Below are positions 42,991 through 51,616 of a stretch of DNA of 64,000 nucleotides, piece after piece (the stretch's first letter is position 1; the number at the start of each line of letters is the position of its first letter). The translations under genes were made by a program, and so were the position numbers. A model generated the notes under the pieces. It saw only the letters and a program-made list of their open reading frames with translations. It had not been told where the DNA came from and made no database searches. Source of the stretch: Mycobacterium asiaticum (lineage in GTDB: Bacteria; Actinomycetota; Actinomycetes; Mycobacteriales; Mycobacteriaceae); contig NZ_LZLS01000184.1 in assembly GCF_001673365.1 (NCBI RefSeq), forward strand, positions 62,001 through 126,000, in the 5' to 3' direction.

Positions 42991-44424
42991 ATGGAAATGC
43001 AGGTAGCCCGGAGTCGTTCGGTATTCGCGTCGGCGGGGACTTTTGACGTCATTTCTCCGCACACCGGGGAAGTGATAGCCGAAATCGGTTCTGCCGGACC
43101 GGCGGACGTCGATGCGGCGGTCCATGCCGCGCGGGTCGCTTTTGACTCTGGCCCATGGGCGAAGTTCGGTCCCGCGCAGCGGATCGCGGCAGTTCGGCGC
43201 CTCGCCGACGTCTATGACCAACGGCGTCAAGAAATGGCCGGCATCATCAGTGCGGAAATCGGCGCTCCCATCAGCTTCGCGCAGCGTGCTCAAGTCGGGC
43301 TGCCCTCGATGATGATCCGGGCGTTCTGCGACCTGGCCGAAAGGCACCCCTGGCAAGAAAGCCGGGCCGGGTTCTTCGGGGCCGACGTCCAAATCCGCAA
43401 GGAGCCCGTGGGCGTTGTCGGCGCGATTGTGCCGTGGAACATGCCGCAGTTCCTGATCGTCACCAAACTGGTGCCCGCGCTGCTGGCTGGTTGCACGGTC
43501 GTGCTGAAACCGGCAGCCGAATCACCTTTGGACGCACTGCTTTTGGCCGAGATGCTGGACGAGGTCGACCTACCGTCGGGCGTGGTGAGCATGCTGCCTG
43601 GGGGCGGCGACGTCGGTCAGCTCCTGGCTGGCCATGCCGGGGTGGACAAGGTGTCGTTCACCGGATCCAGCGCGGCCGGAAAGTCCGTGGCAGCCGCATG
43701 CGCGGCAAACCTGACCAAGGTAAGCCTCGAGTTGGGCGGAAAGTCAGCGGCGGTCGTGCTCGATGACGCGCCACCGGAAAAGGTCGCTGCCGGTGTGCGA
43801 TCCGCCAGCCTGTCCAACAGCGGCCAGATCTGCAACGCGCTGACCCGGGTTCTGGTCCCTCAACAGCGTCACGACGAGTACGTCGATGCGCTCGCCGCCG
43901 AAATGAGCGGCCTGCGCGTCGGCGACCCCAGCGATCCCCAGACCCAGCTCGGTCCGCTGGTGTCCGCCCGCCAGCAACGGCGGGTCCGTGAATACATCCA
44001 GCTCGGGGAACAGGAAGGGGCTCGACGGGTCGTCGGTGGCGCCGAGATGCCCGAAGGAATCGACCGGGGCTGGTACATACGCCCGACGCTGTTCGCCGAA
44101 GCCGACAACGCCATGCGCATTGCGCGCGAAGAGATCTTCGGACCCGTCATCACCGTGATCCCGTATCGCGACGAGGAAGACGCCGTGGCCATCGCCAACG
44201 ACTCCGATTACGGATTGGCCGGATCGGTGTGGACCGGTGACACCGAGCGTGCCCTGGCCATCGCCGCCCGCATCCGCACCGGGACGCTCGGTATCAACCA
44301 GGGCTACACGATGGATCCGTTCGCGCCGTTCGGCGGCGTCAAGTCGAGCGGTTATGGTCGCGAGCTGGGACCGGAGGGCTTAGACGGCTTCCTGAACACC
44401 AAGTCGATTGCGGTCGGCGGTTAG
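42991..44424 (+). CDS. aldehyde dehydrogenase family protein
   Basis: This 477-residue NAD(P)-dependent dehydrogenase has the Glu in LELGGKS, the catalytic Cys in SGQICNAL, the PWNMPQF and FTGSSAAGK cofactor segments and the C-terminal APFGGVKSSGYGRELG. It oxidises an aldehyde to an acid. ATG 42991 follows GGAGG by 5 nt. It is divergent from Rieske copy 2 with a shared operator box, so it likely oxidises an aldehyde produced in that pathway. Confidence 0.92.
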   Translation: MEMQVARSRSVFASAGTFDVISPHTGEVIAEIGSAGPADVDAAVHAARVAFDSGPWAKFGPAQRIAAVRRLADVYDQRRQEMAGIISAEIGAPISFAQRAQVGLPSMMIRAFCDLAERHPWQESRAGFFGADVQIRKEPVGVVGAIVPWNMPQFLIVTKLVPALLAGCTVVLKPAAESPLDALLLAEMLDEVDLPSGVVSMLPGGGDVGQLLAGHAGVDKVSFTGSSAAGKSVAAACAANLTKVSLELGGKSAAVVLDDAPPEKVAAGVRSASLSNSGQICNALTRVLVPQQRHDEYVDALAAEMSGLRVGDPSDPQTQLGPLVSARQQRRVREYIQLGEQEGARRVVGGAEMPEGIDRGWYIRPTLFAEADNAMRIAREEIFGPVITVIPYRDEEDAVAIANDSDYGLAGSVWTGDTERALAIAARIRTGTLGINQGYTMDPFAPFGGVKSSGYGRELGPEGLDGFLNTKSIAVGG

Positions 44425-45860
44425 AAGTTCATCCCGGAGAACATGATTCGGTTCGGGTCGTACTTCTGCCGTACCGCGCTCAACCGGGCCAGGTTCGTGC
44501 CGAAATAGCGCGCCGGAGGTTGGTTGGCCTCCACGTAGTTCACATAGCCGCCGACTGAATGCTGTTGCACCGCTTGATGTGCCGTGCTGAGCCAGCTGGT
44601 TGCTGCCGCCGCAGAGCCGGATGTTTCGACGTACCACTGCACGAGCGCGGACTGCCGACGCCACGGAAATGGAGTGGCCGCCGGCGCGACCGTCGCCATC
44701 GCGCCGTCGAGGGCATGCATGATCGCCAACATGCGTCCCGCACCGCGGGGAAAAGCATCGACGGCCGCCGCGATCCCCTTCGCCACGGCCGGGGTGACGG
44801 TGGTGAAAACATCGGAGCCGCCGACATATCCCACCGGCGCCGGGTTGAGGTTTCCGACGGCGAGATACCGCACCAGGTCGAGGTAGTTGAACGTGTGGTT
44901 CTCGGTGCCGGTCGGTTGCGCTCCGACGGCCGCGATGATGGCTTCGGCTACGGCGGCGCCCGATCCGACCGGGCAGGTGGCCAGAATGCGGCAGTGCGTA
45001 CCCGTCGCCTCGGTGGTGCTGTCGGCCAACGCCCAGCTGTTGCGATCGGCAGTTCGCAACCAGTTCTGCCAACCGACCAGCACTTGGGCGAACGATTGCT
45101 GCGGGTAGATGAGGTTCACCGCGTCGACGTCCATGGTGGGGAAGGTGGCGAACGTCAATGACGTTGTCACGCCGAAGTTTCCGCCGCCGCCGCCGCGCAG
45201 CGCCCAGAACAGGTCTGGGTTGCTCGTCGCAGACGCGGTGACCGCCTGACCATTGGCCAGCACGACTGAAGCCGACGTCAGTTGGTCGCAAAGCATGCCC
45301 GCGTGCCGGGACTGAGCGCCTAGCCCGCCACCCAGGGCGTGCCCACCCGCGCCGACCGTCGGGCAGGTACCCGTCGGGATGCCCCGGCCCGCGGCGGCCA
45401 GTGCCTGGTGTATCTCGTACAAACCGGTCGCGGGAGTGACGGTGACTTGCCCGGTTGCGGCGTCGTAGTTGACTCCGCCGGGCAGTTGCCGCAGGTCGAG
45501 CACCATCGCTCCATCGGCCGTGGACGCCCCGATGTAGGAGTGCCCACCACTGCGCGCGGCCACCTTGAGCTTGTGGGCCGCAGCGAACGCCACCGCCTTC
45601 TGCACGTCGGCCACTGAGGTCGGGGCGACGATCGCCGCTGGCGTCGACCCGTTGTAGTTGGTATTGAAAACCTGTTTGGCCGAGGCGAATTGCGGGCTGC
45701 CGGACTGCTCTACGTGTCCGGCGAGCGCGGTGGACAGCCCGTCCCAGCCCGGAGATGCCGCGGGATCCGCACTGGCACGTCCGGGCCCGAGCATCACGCC
45801 GGCGGCCAGCGCCCCGGCGGCACCACGCAGGAACGCCTGGCGGGAAATCTCACGCGACAA
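44421..45860 (-). CDS. exported FAD-linked oxidase (berberine bridge enzyme-like)
   Basis: This 479-residue flavoprotein has an FAD-binding PCMH domain with RSGGHSY (8-alpha His attachment) and GTCPTVGAGG (Cys attachment), so bicovalent FAD is likely, and the BBE tail YDPNRIMF. The N-terminus looks like a Tat signal (SRQAFLRGAAGALAAG, cleavage after ASA), but the twin arginine is Ser-Arg. The start is TTG 45860 behind GGGGGAG. Such enzymes oxidise sugars or alkaloid-like alcohols/amines outside the membrane. It overlaps the aldehyde dehydrogenase end by 4 bp. Confidence 0.87.
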   Translation of the reverse strand: MSREISRQAFLRGAAGALAAGVMLGPGRASADPAASPGWDGLSTALAGHVEQSGSPQFASAKQVFNTNYNGSTPAAIVAPTSVADVQKAVAFAAAHKLKVAARSGGHSYIGASTADGAMVLDLRQLPGGVNYDAATGQVTVTPATGLYEIHQALAAAGRGIPTGTCPTVGAGGHALGGGLGAQSRHAGMLCDQLTSASVVLANGQAVTASATSNPDLFWALRGGGGGNFGVTTSLTFATFPTMDVDAVNLIYPQQSFAQVLVGWQNWLRTADRNSWALADSTTEATGTHCRILATCPVGSGAAVAEAIIAAVGAQPTGTENHTFNYLDLVRYLAVGNLNPAPVGYVGGSDVFTTVTPAVAKGIAAAVDAFPRGAGRMLAIMHALDGAMATVAPAATPFPWRRQSALVQWYVETSGSAAAATSWLSTAHQAVQQHSVGGYVNYVEANQPPARYFGTNLARLSAVRQKYDPNRIMFSGMNF

Positions 45861-45973
45861 GGCGCTCCCCCAATACGGTCATGTGGGGAATTGTCAGCGA
45901 CGGCCCGACGGAGACCGTGGTGCCATAACGCACGGCAACCGAAACGTGTTCGAACCTTTATCCGCCCGGGGTG

Positions 45974-46543
45974 TCAGCGCGGTGCGACGAACGGCACCAG
46001 CACCTCGTCGACGAGTTGCACGATCAGTTCGTCGTCGATCGGGTCGCCGGTCACCAGCAGCCGGTGCCAGAGCACACTCTGGCCGAGTTCGCGGGCGATC
46101 TCGACGGGGACGTCGGAACGCACGTCGCCGCGCGCGATCCCCCTGGATAACAGGTCGGCCATCTCTTTTTTCCGCCAACCGATCACCTCGGTACGGAAAA
46201 CCTCAGCGAACTCGGAATCGTGTGCGGCCGTGGCGATTCCAGCTTGGATGATGCCGGCCTGTGGGCCGGTGAACAACTCCGCCCAACCGCGCAGGATCGC
46301 CAGCATGTCCTCGCGGTAGCTGCCGGTGTCGTCGTGCGGGATCGCCGCGGTGGCGGTGCGCAGCAGGGTGTCGCGCAAGAGTGCTCGCCCGTCTGGCCAG
46401 CGCCGGTAGAGGACCGCCTTACTGGTACCGGCGGCGGCGGCGACCGCCTCCATGGTGACGCCGGTGGTGCCGTGCTCGCAGACTATTCCCAGCACGGCAT
46501 CCATGATCGCCGCTTCGAGTTCCGCACCGTGACGCCGACGCAT
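45974..46543 (-). CDS. TetR-family transcriptional regulator
   Basis: This 189-residue regulator has the helix-turn-helix TTGVTMEAVAAAAGTSKAVLYRRW and a TetR C-terminal domain (WAELFTGPQAG). I chose ATG 46543, which follows GGAAAGG; an upstream frame crosses the operator. It is divergent from the PhlG-like gene, with two matching dyads in the gap. The berberine-bridge-type oxidase follows downstream after 113 bp. Confidence 0.92.
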   Translation of the reverse strand: MRRRHGAELEAAIMDAVLGIVCEHGTTGVTMEAVAAAAGTSKAVLYRRWPDGRALLRDTLLRTATAAIPHDDTGSYREDMLAILRGWAELFTGPQAGIIQAGIATAAHDSEFAEVFRTEVIGWRKKEMADLLSRGIARGDVRSDVPVEIARELGQSVLWHRLLVTGDPIDDELIVQLVDEVLVPFVAPR

Positions 46544-46556
46544 CGCAATCCTTTCC

Positions 46557-46576
46557 AAGAAACGATTGCGTTTCTT
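46557..46576. promoter_or_regulatory. TetR operator 1
   Basis: Perfect 8-bp arms AAGAAACG and CGTTTCTT around ATTG. It overlaps a plausible plus-strand -35 (TTGCGT, 46566-46571) that pairs with TACCCT (46590-46595). The same arm sequence recurs at 46602. Confidence 0.6.
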
Positions 46577-46601
46577 AGCAACAGCACTTACCCTCTGACT
46601 C

Positions 46602-46621
46602 AAGAAACGTTACCGTATCTT
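46602..46621. promoter_or_regulatory. TetR operator 2
   Basis: AAGAAACG-TTAC-CGTATCTT repeats operator 1 with one mismatch in the right arm and the same 4-bp spacer. It lies just before the GGAGG ribosome site of the PhlG-like gene. Confidence 0.55.
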
Positions 46622-46631
46622 GGAGGTTGTC

Positions 46632-47270
46632 ATGCAGGCTCGCCCGGTTCTCTATCCGCTACGGTCGGTCGATACCGCGACCGTCCGCTACTTCCGTGCT
46701 CCGCACCACCGGCGCCGCGTCACCATCGACCACCGTGTGCTCGCCGGCGTAACGCCGGCCATGCTGCTCGATTGGTTCACGCACCTGGGCGAAACGATGT
46801 CCTACGGCGGCGAGGTCATTGACCGCTACCTCGCCTGGCACCCGATCGACCACATTCGCTGGGAACTGGCCCGTCCGGCGCCCGGCGGCGGCGCGGCCGA
46901 GGGTGCGCGCTTTCGCATCGTGGAAGCGTTCGGCGCACGGCCCGAATTCAAGGTCGACGTCGTCGACCGGGTCGAGAAGCTGGACGAGACAGGCATCCGG
47001 CTGGTGACCCGATTTGCGGGCGTCATCGTCCTTCAGCTCGAGCACACCTGGTCGGCGGGCTCCGATGGCGCGCACTACGTCACCGTGCTGGACGTCGGCG
47101 CACGCACGCCGCTGTTCGCGTTGGCCAACCGCTTGGTGAGCAGGCGCTTTCCCGACGACATGCTGCAGGCATGGGTGAGGCACAACATCGAAGAAGTCGG
47201 GCAGCTGGAATACCTGCTGCCGCAACTGCCTTCGTCCTCGGAGGTCGGAGAAACGTCAAGGATCTGTTGA
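46632..47270 (+). CDS. DAPG hydrolase (PhlG)-like family protein
   Basis: This 212-residue protein resembles the PhlG/DAPG hydrolase family: WFTHLGE, then RYLAWHPIDHIRWEL with candidate zinc-binding His, HTWS, and the C-terminal HNIEEVGQLEYLLPQL. PhlG cleaves a C-C bond of an acylated phloroglucinol; other members are uncharacterised. ATG 46632 follows GGAGG. It is controlled by the divergent TetR through two dyads. The family call is from memory of motifs and is moderately sure. Confidence 0.62.
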   Translation: MQARPVLYPLRSVDTATVRYFRAPHHRRRVTIDHRVLAGVTPAMLLDWFTHLGETMSYGGEVIDRYLAWHPIDHIRWELARPAPGGGAAEGARFRIVEAFGARPEFKVDVVDRVEKLDETGIRLVTRFAGVIVLQLEHTWSAGSDGAHYVTVLDVGARTPLFALANRLVSRRFPDDMLQAWVRHNIEEVGQLEYLLPQLPSSSEVGETSRIC

Positions 47271-47278
47271 GTTGAGTC

Positions 47279-48019
47279 TCAGCCCGCGCCTTTGCCGTTG
47301 TCGACCCGATACACGGCGCCGTGCACGGCGGCTGCGTCGTCACTGGCAAGGAAGGCAATGACATTGGCGACATCGAGGGGTTGCATCATGCCGCGCGGTG
47401 CGGCAGAACGCATGATCAGTTCGTAGTTGGGATCTTCCGGGGCGCTGAACTGTTCGATCTGCGGAGTCAGCATGCCGCCGGGACAAACCGCATTGACGCG
47501 CAATCGATCCGCGGTGTACTCGATGGCCAGCGCGCGGGTCAGTCCGATCAAACCGTGCTTGGCCGAACAATAGCCGGCCGAGTACGCCTGCCCCTCGACA
47601 CCGGCGATCGAAGCGACGTTGACGATGTTGCCGCCGCGGGCCAGCAGGTGCGGTAGCGCGGCCCGGCACAGAAAAAACGGCCCGTTCAGGTTTACCGCGA
47701 GATCGTCTTCCCAGTCCTCGTCACTCATCGACTCGGTGCGGCGCATCCGGTGGTGGCCGGCGATATTGATCAACACATCCAGTCCGCCAAACCGCGAAAC
47801 GCACTGCTCCACCGCGTCGCGGCAGGCTTGGGCCACGGTCACATTCACCGAGGCGTAGCCACCGCCTTCGATGTCGTCGAACACCGTTGCGAGCTTGTCG
47901 GGGTCTCGCGCGATCCCGAAAACCGTTGCGCCGCTGCGAGACAGCAAGCGTGCTGTCTCGGCACCCAAGCCGGAGGAGGCGCCGGTGACCAGTGCCACCT
48001 TGCCCTGCAACCCTGCCAT
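47279..48019 (-). CDS. short-chain dehydrogenase/reductase
   Basis: This 246-residue SDR has TGASSGLG at the N-terminus, NIAGH, the VASIAG Ser region and YCSAK (Tyr-x3-Lys). It should act on an alcohol or ketone with NAD(P). It follows an acyl-CoA dehydrogenase gene by 6 bp on the same strand, so it may act in the same acyl-CoA pathway, for instance on a hydroxyacyl-CoA. Confidence 0.92.
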   Translation of the reverse strand: MAGLQGKVALVTGASSGLGAETARLLSRSGATVFGIARDPDKLATVFDDIEGGGYASVNVTVAQACRDAVEQCVSRFGGLDVLINIAGHHRMRRTESMSDEDWEDDLAVNLNGPFFLCRAALPHLLARGGNIVNVASIAGVEGQAYSAGYCSAKHGLIGLTRALAIEYTADRLRVNAVCPGGMLTPQIEQFSAPEDPNYELIMRSAAPRGMMQPLDVANVIAFLASDDAAAVHGAVYRVDNGKGAG

Positions 48020-48025
48020 AAGCGG

Positions 48026-49150
48026 TCAGGTCCTGGTCAGCTCGGCGTATCGCGCGATGTGGGCATCGGTGGTTCCGAATTCGTACTCGACTGCGGTGAG
48101 CCGCTTGAAATAGTGACCGATCGCCAGTTCCTCGGTCATTCCCATTCCGCCGTGCAACTGCACGGCCTGCTGACCGATCATCCGAGCCGCGCGGCCAACG
48201 GTGGCCTTGGCCACCGATACGGTGCGGGCGCGTACCGCGTCGTCAGCCTCCAGATTGAGGATCGCGAGGTAAACGGCGGCGACAGACTGCTCGAGTTCCA
48301 TGTACATGTCGACCATGCGGTGTTGCAGCACTTGAAAGTTTCCGATCGGCTGGCCGAACTGCTGGCGTTGCTTGCAGTATTCGACGGTGTCCGCCAGCAC
48401 CTTTCGCATGCAACCAACGGCCTCCGAACAGATCGCGACGGCACCCTCGTCCCGCGCCTGAGCCAAAGATGGCCAGGCACAGCCTTTTTCGCCGAGCAAG
48501 GCTTCGGGTCCGAGCCGCAGGTCGTTGAACACGATGTCGGCCGCGCGCCGGTCGTCGATAGTTCGATACGGGTGCACCTCAATGCCGGTTGAGTCGGAAT
48601 CGGTGAGAAACAACGAGATTCCGTCTGAGTCGGGCGTGCGCGCGGTGATCAGCAGATGCGTCGCCAGCGGTGCATCTAAAGCCATGATCTTCGAACCGCT
48701 CAAAACCCAACCGTCGCCGTCGGGTTGGGCCGTCGTGGAGACGTCCTGCCAACGATCGGCCGATCCCGGCTCCGCGGCGGCCAACGACACGATCGCACTG
48801 CCCGCAGCAATCTTCTCCAACAGTGCTGTGGCCGCTGGACCGCCGGCGCGGAGCAGTAAGCCGCCGGCGACCACGACCGTGCCCACGTACGGCTCGATTA
48901 CCAGCGCGTGCCCGAGCGCCTCGGTGATGACCATGAGTTCGACCGGGCCGCCGCCCATTCCCCCAACGTCTTCGGGCAATGGCGCGCCCAGGATGCCGAG
49001 TTCTTCGGCGAAACTGTGCCAGATGTCGGGCTGCCAGCCCGCACCGGTCTTGGCGACTGCCCGGCTGGTCTCGAGGTGATACCGCCCGTTGAGGAACTTC
49101 GCGAGTCCGTCACGCAGCAGTTGCTGCTCAGCGCTCAGGTTGAAGTCCAT
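48026..49150 (-). CDS. acyl-CoA dehydrogenase, small-type subunit
   Basis: This 374-residue acyl-CoA dehydrogenase has QRQQFGQPIGNFQVLQH and QLHGGMGMTEELAIGHYFKRL, but in the position of the usual catalytic Glu region it ends TAVEYEFGTTDAHI. Mycobacteria often form alpha2beta2 dehydrogenases from two adjacent genes, as in steroid side-chain degradation. The start abuts the stop of the neighbouring acyl-CoA dehydrogenase gene, which here carries a nonsense codon. An SDR gene follows. Confidence 0.9.
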   Translation of the reverse strand: MDFNLSAEQQLLRDGLAKFLNGRYHLETSRAVAKTGAGWQPDIWHSFAEELGILGAPLPEDVGGMGGGPVELMVITEALGHALVIEPYVGTVVVAGGLLLRAGGPAATALLEKIAAGSAIVSLAAAEPGSADRWQDVSTTAQPDGDGWVLSGSKIMALDAPLATHLLITARTPDSDGISLFLTDSDSTGIEVHPYRTIDDRRAADIVFNDLRLGPEALLGEKGCAWPSLAQARDEGAVAICSEAVGCMRKVLADTVEYCKQRQQFGQPIGNFQVLQHRMVDMYMELEQSVAAVYLAILNLEADDAVRARTVSVAKATVGRAARMIGQQAVQLHGGMGMTEELAIGHYFKRLTAVEYEFGTTDAHIARYAELTRT

Positions 49151-50383
49151 CTATAGCCCCAGGGTCGCTTTGGCGAGGATGTTGCGCTGAATTTCGTTGC
49201 TGCCCGCGTAAATCGAGCCGGCCCGGTCGTTGAAGTACCGCAGCGGGGCGATGGCCTGCCATGGGTCGCCGCACAGATATCCATCGGCGGGCGGTTCGAA
49301 GTCGGCGACCGGGCCGCCGGGAGCGGTAGCGTGCGGCTGGTAGGCCCGACCGTATGGTCCGGCCGCCTCCAGCGCGAGTTCGGTGAGTTTCTGGCTGAGT
49401 TCGGTGCCCAGAATCTTCAGCATCGACGACGCCGCACCGGGGTTGCGGCCTTCGGCCACCGCGGCCAGCACCCGGTATTCGAGGATCTCCAGCACTTCGG
49501 CGCGCATCTTCGCCTCGGCCAACTTGTGCGCGAAGGAGGGATCGTCGGACAAGCTCCCGCCAGCGGGTCCTGGCTGGCCCTACGCCGCTTGACCGATCTC
49601 CTCTGCCTGCACCTGCAGTGCCGGTGCCACCGCTCCCCCGCCGCGCTCGAACTCCAGAAGGTACTTGGCCACCGTCCAGCCGCTGTCGATGGCGCCAAGA
49701 ACGTTGCCCTTGGGCACCCGTACCTCGTCGAAGAACACCTGGTTTTGGATTCGTTCACCCGACGTCATCACCAACGGCCGGATCGAGATGCCGGGTGAGG
49801 TCATGTCGATCAGCACGAACGTGATGCCCTGCTGCTTGCGCTCCATACGCGAGGTGCGCACCAGCGCAAACATCCAATTCGCTTCTGCGGCATGCGTTGT
49901 CCAGATCTTGCTGCCGGTACACACCAGATCGTCGCCGTCCGATACGGCGCCCATCGACAACGAGGCGAGATCCGACCCGGCCTCGGGCTCGGAATACCCC
50001 TGGCAGAAGAACACTTCGCCGTTGAGGATCCGGGGCAGGAAGTACTCCTTCTGTGCGTCCGTCCCGTATTTGATGATCGCGTGCGCGACCATCCGAATTC
50101 CCATCGGAGACAAGGACGGCGCGCCCGCCAGCGTCGTCTCCCGGCTAAAGATGTAATGCTGCGTGAGGCTCCAATCGCAGCCGCCGTACTCGACCGGCCA
50201 CGCCGGTGCCGCCCAACCGCGCTCATGCAGGATCGCCTGCCATGCCATGCTCGCGTCGTGGTCGGCGTAGACGCTGGTCATCAACCTCCCGGCGCGCCGT
50301 ATGTCGGGGGTGAGTTTCTCGTCAAGGAACCGCCGGACCTCCTCCTGGAAGGTCCGGTCACGCTCTGACCACTGCAGATCCAT
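49151..50383 (-). pseudogene. acyl-CoA dehydrogenase interrupted by an in-frame TAG
   Basis: Residues 1-267 (50383 down to 49583) and 276 onward read in the same frame as one acyl-CoA dehydrogenase: SEPEAGSDLASL, GSKIWTT, a segment beginning YLLEFERGG, then AEAKMRAEVLEILEYR and RAGSIYAGSNEIQRNILAK. A single TAG at 49580-49582 breaks it after EEIGQAA. A TTG at 49552 could start the 133-residue C-terminal part. Without readthrough the C-terminal helical domain and the GSNE catalytic region are separated from the FAD domain. It may be a recent nonsense mutation or a base error; no frameshift is needed. Confidence 0.85.
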
Positions 50384-50503
50384 GAATGCCCTCAGCCCTA
50401 ACCACGCTGTTCGGGTGATGTCGGGGTGAGTCTAGCCCAGGCGCCGTCGTCGATCTTCGCTGCCATTTGTAAGGTGACCGGTGGCGCACTAGCTCGACGA
50501 CGA

Positions 50504-50517
50504 CCAGGAGCTCCTGG
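50504..50517. promoter_or_regulatory. 14-bp palindrome between divergent genes
   Basis: CCAGGAGCTCCTGG is a perfect palindrome in the 210-bp gap between the interrupted acyl-CoA dehydrogenase and the kinase-like gene. It could be an operator for an unlinked regulator. The rest of the gap shows nothing I recognise. Confidence 0.3.
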
Positions 50518-50593
50518 CCTCCGTGGGCCGGGCACCCGACACTACCGCCGGCCGCGTTCGGGTGAAATTTATTGGCAGACAGCAGGTTACGAG

Positions 50594-51616
50594 ATGATCG
50601 ATATCGGCGCGCTGCGGTCGTGGATGGATGCACACGGGCTCGGCGCCGGACCGGTGGAGAATGTGCGGGCGATTGCCGGCGGAAGTCAGAACATCATGGC
50701 CCGCTTCGAGCGCGACGGCCGCGAGTACGTCCTGCGCAGAGGTCCGGCGCATCCCCGCCCCTACAGCAACACCGCGATTCTGCGCGAGACACAGGTGCTG
50801 TCCGCGCTGGTGGGTACCGACGTGCCGCATGCGGCACTGATCCAGGCGTGTGACGACCCGTCGGTGCTGGGCGGGTCGGTCTTCTACCTGATGGAACCCA
50901 TCGACGGCTTCAACGCCAGCGTCGAACTGCCCGCGCTGCACGCCGGCAGTGAAAGCGTCCGTCGCGCTATGAGTTTCGCGCTGGTGGACGCGCTCGCCAC
51001 GCTGGGGGCGGTGGACCACGCCGCGGTCGGACTGGCCGACTTCGGTAAGCCCGAGGGATTCCTGCAGCGACAGGTCCCCCGCTGGCTTGCCGAACTGGAC
51101 TCCTACCACTCGCCCAGCTTTCATCCCCAGATCCCCGGCGTCTCCGACGTCGCCGACTGGTTGACGGCGCAGCAGCCGACCCGTTGGACGCCGGGCATCA
51201 TGCACGGTGACTATCACGCCGCGAACGTGATGTTCGCTCGCACCGGCCCCACCGTTGCCGCGATCGTCGACTGGGAAATGGCCACCATCGGCGATCCGCT
51301 CCTAGACCTCGGCTGGCTGCTGGCTTCATGGCGGCTACCCGACGTCGAAGGGGTGTTCGGCGGGCCGTTCGCCCGCTCGCCGAACCTGCCCAGCACGGCC
51401 GAACTCGCACATCGGTACGGTCAGCAGACCACCCGCGATATGAGCCACCTGCGCTGGTACACCGTCCTGGCCTGCTTCAAGCTCGGGATCCTCCTGGAGG
51501 GGACCTGGGCCCGTGCGCATGCCGGCAAGGCCTCAATGGACGTCGGCCAACAACTGCACACCACTACCCTGCGACTCTTCGAGCGCGCGATTGAACTGAT
51601 AGAGGAATCCGAATGA
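50594..51616 (+). CDS. aminoglycoside phosphotransferase (APH)-fold kinase, acyl-CoA dehydrogenase-associated
   Basis: This 340-residue APH-family protein has the catalytic loop HGDYHAANVMF and the metal motif VDWEMATIGDP. In actinobacteria this subgroup is found beside FadE genes and is thought to act on acyl substrates, perhaps phosphorylating hydroxyacyl-CoAs as in ACAD10/11; that is not an antibiotic kinase. Its stop overlaps the following acyl-CoA dehydrogenase start (ATGA). ATG 50594 is chosen at the family's usual start. Confidence 0.87.
   Translation: MIDIGALRSWMDAHGLGAGPVENVRAIAGGSQNIMARFERDGREYVLRRGPAHPRPYSNTAILRETQVLSALVGTDVPHAALIQACDDPSVLGGSVFYLMEPIDGFNASVELPALHAGSESVRRAMSFALVDALATLGAVDHAAVGLADFGKPEGFLQRQVPRWLAELDSYHSPSFHPQIPGVSDVADWLTAQQPTRWTPGIMHGDYHAANVMFARTGPTVAAIVDWEMATIGDPLLDLGWLLASWRLPDVEGVFGGPFARSPNLPSTAELAHRYGQQTTRDMSHLRWYTVLACFKLGILLEGTWARAHAGKASMDVGQQLHTTTLRLFERAIELIEESE

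Noticed and set aside
49553..49582. Frameshift as the cause of the split acyl-CoA dehydrogenase.
   Set aside because: Both parts are in the same frame; a single TAG at 49580-49582 is the only defect, so a nonsense codon is the simpler reading.
50594..51616. Antibiotic resistance (aminoglycoside phosphotransferase).
   Set aside because: It is coupled to an acyl-CoA dehydrogenase and belongs to the FadE-linked APH subgroup; the context points to acyl metabolism.
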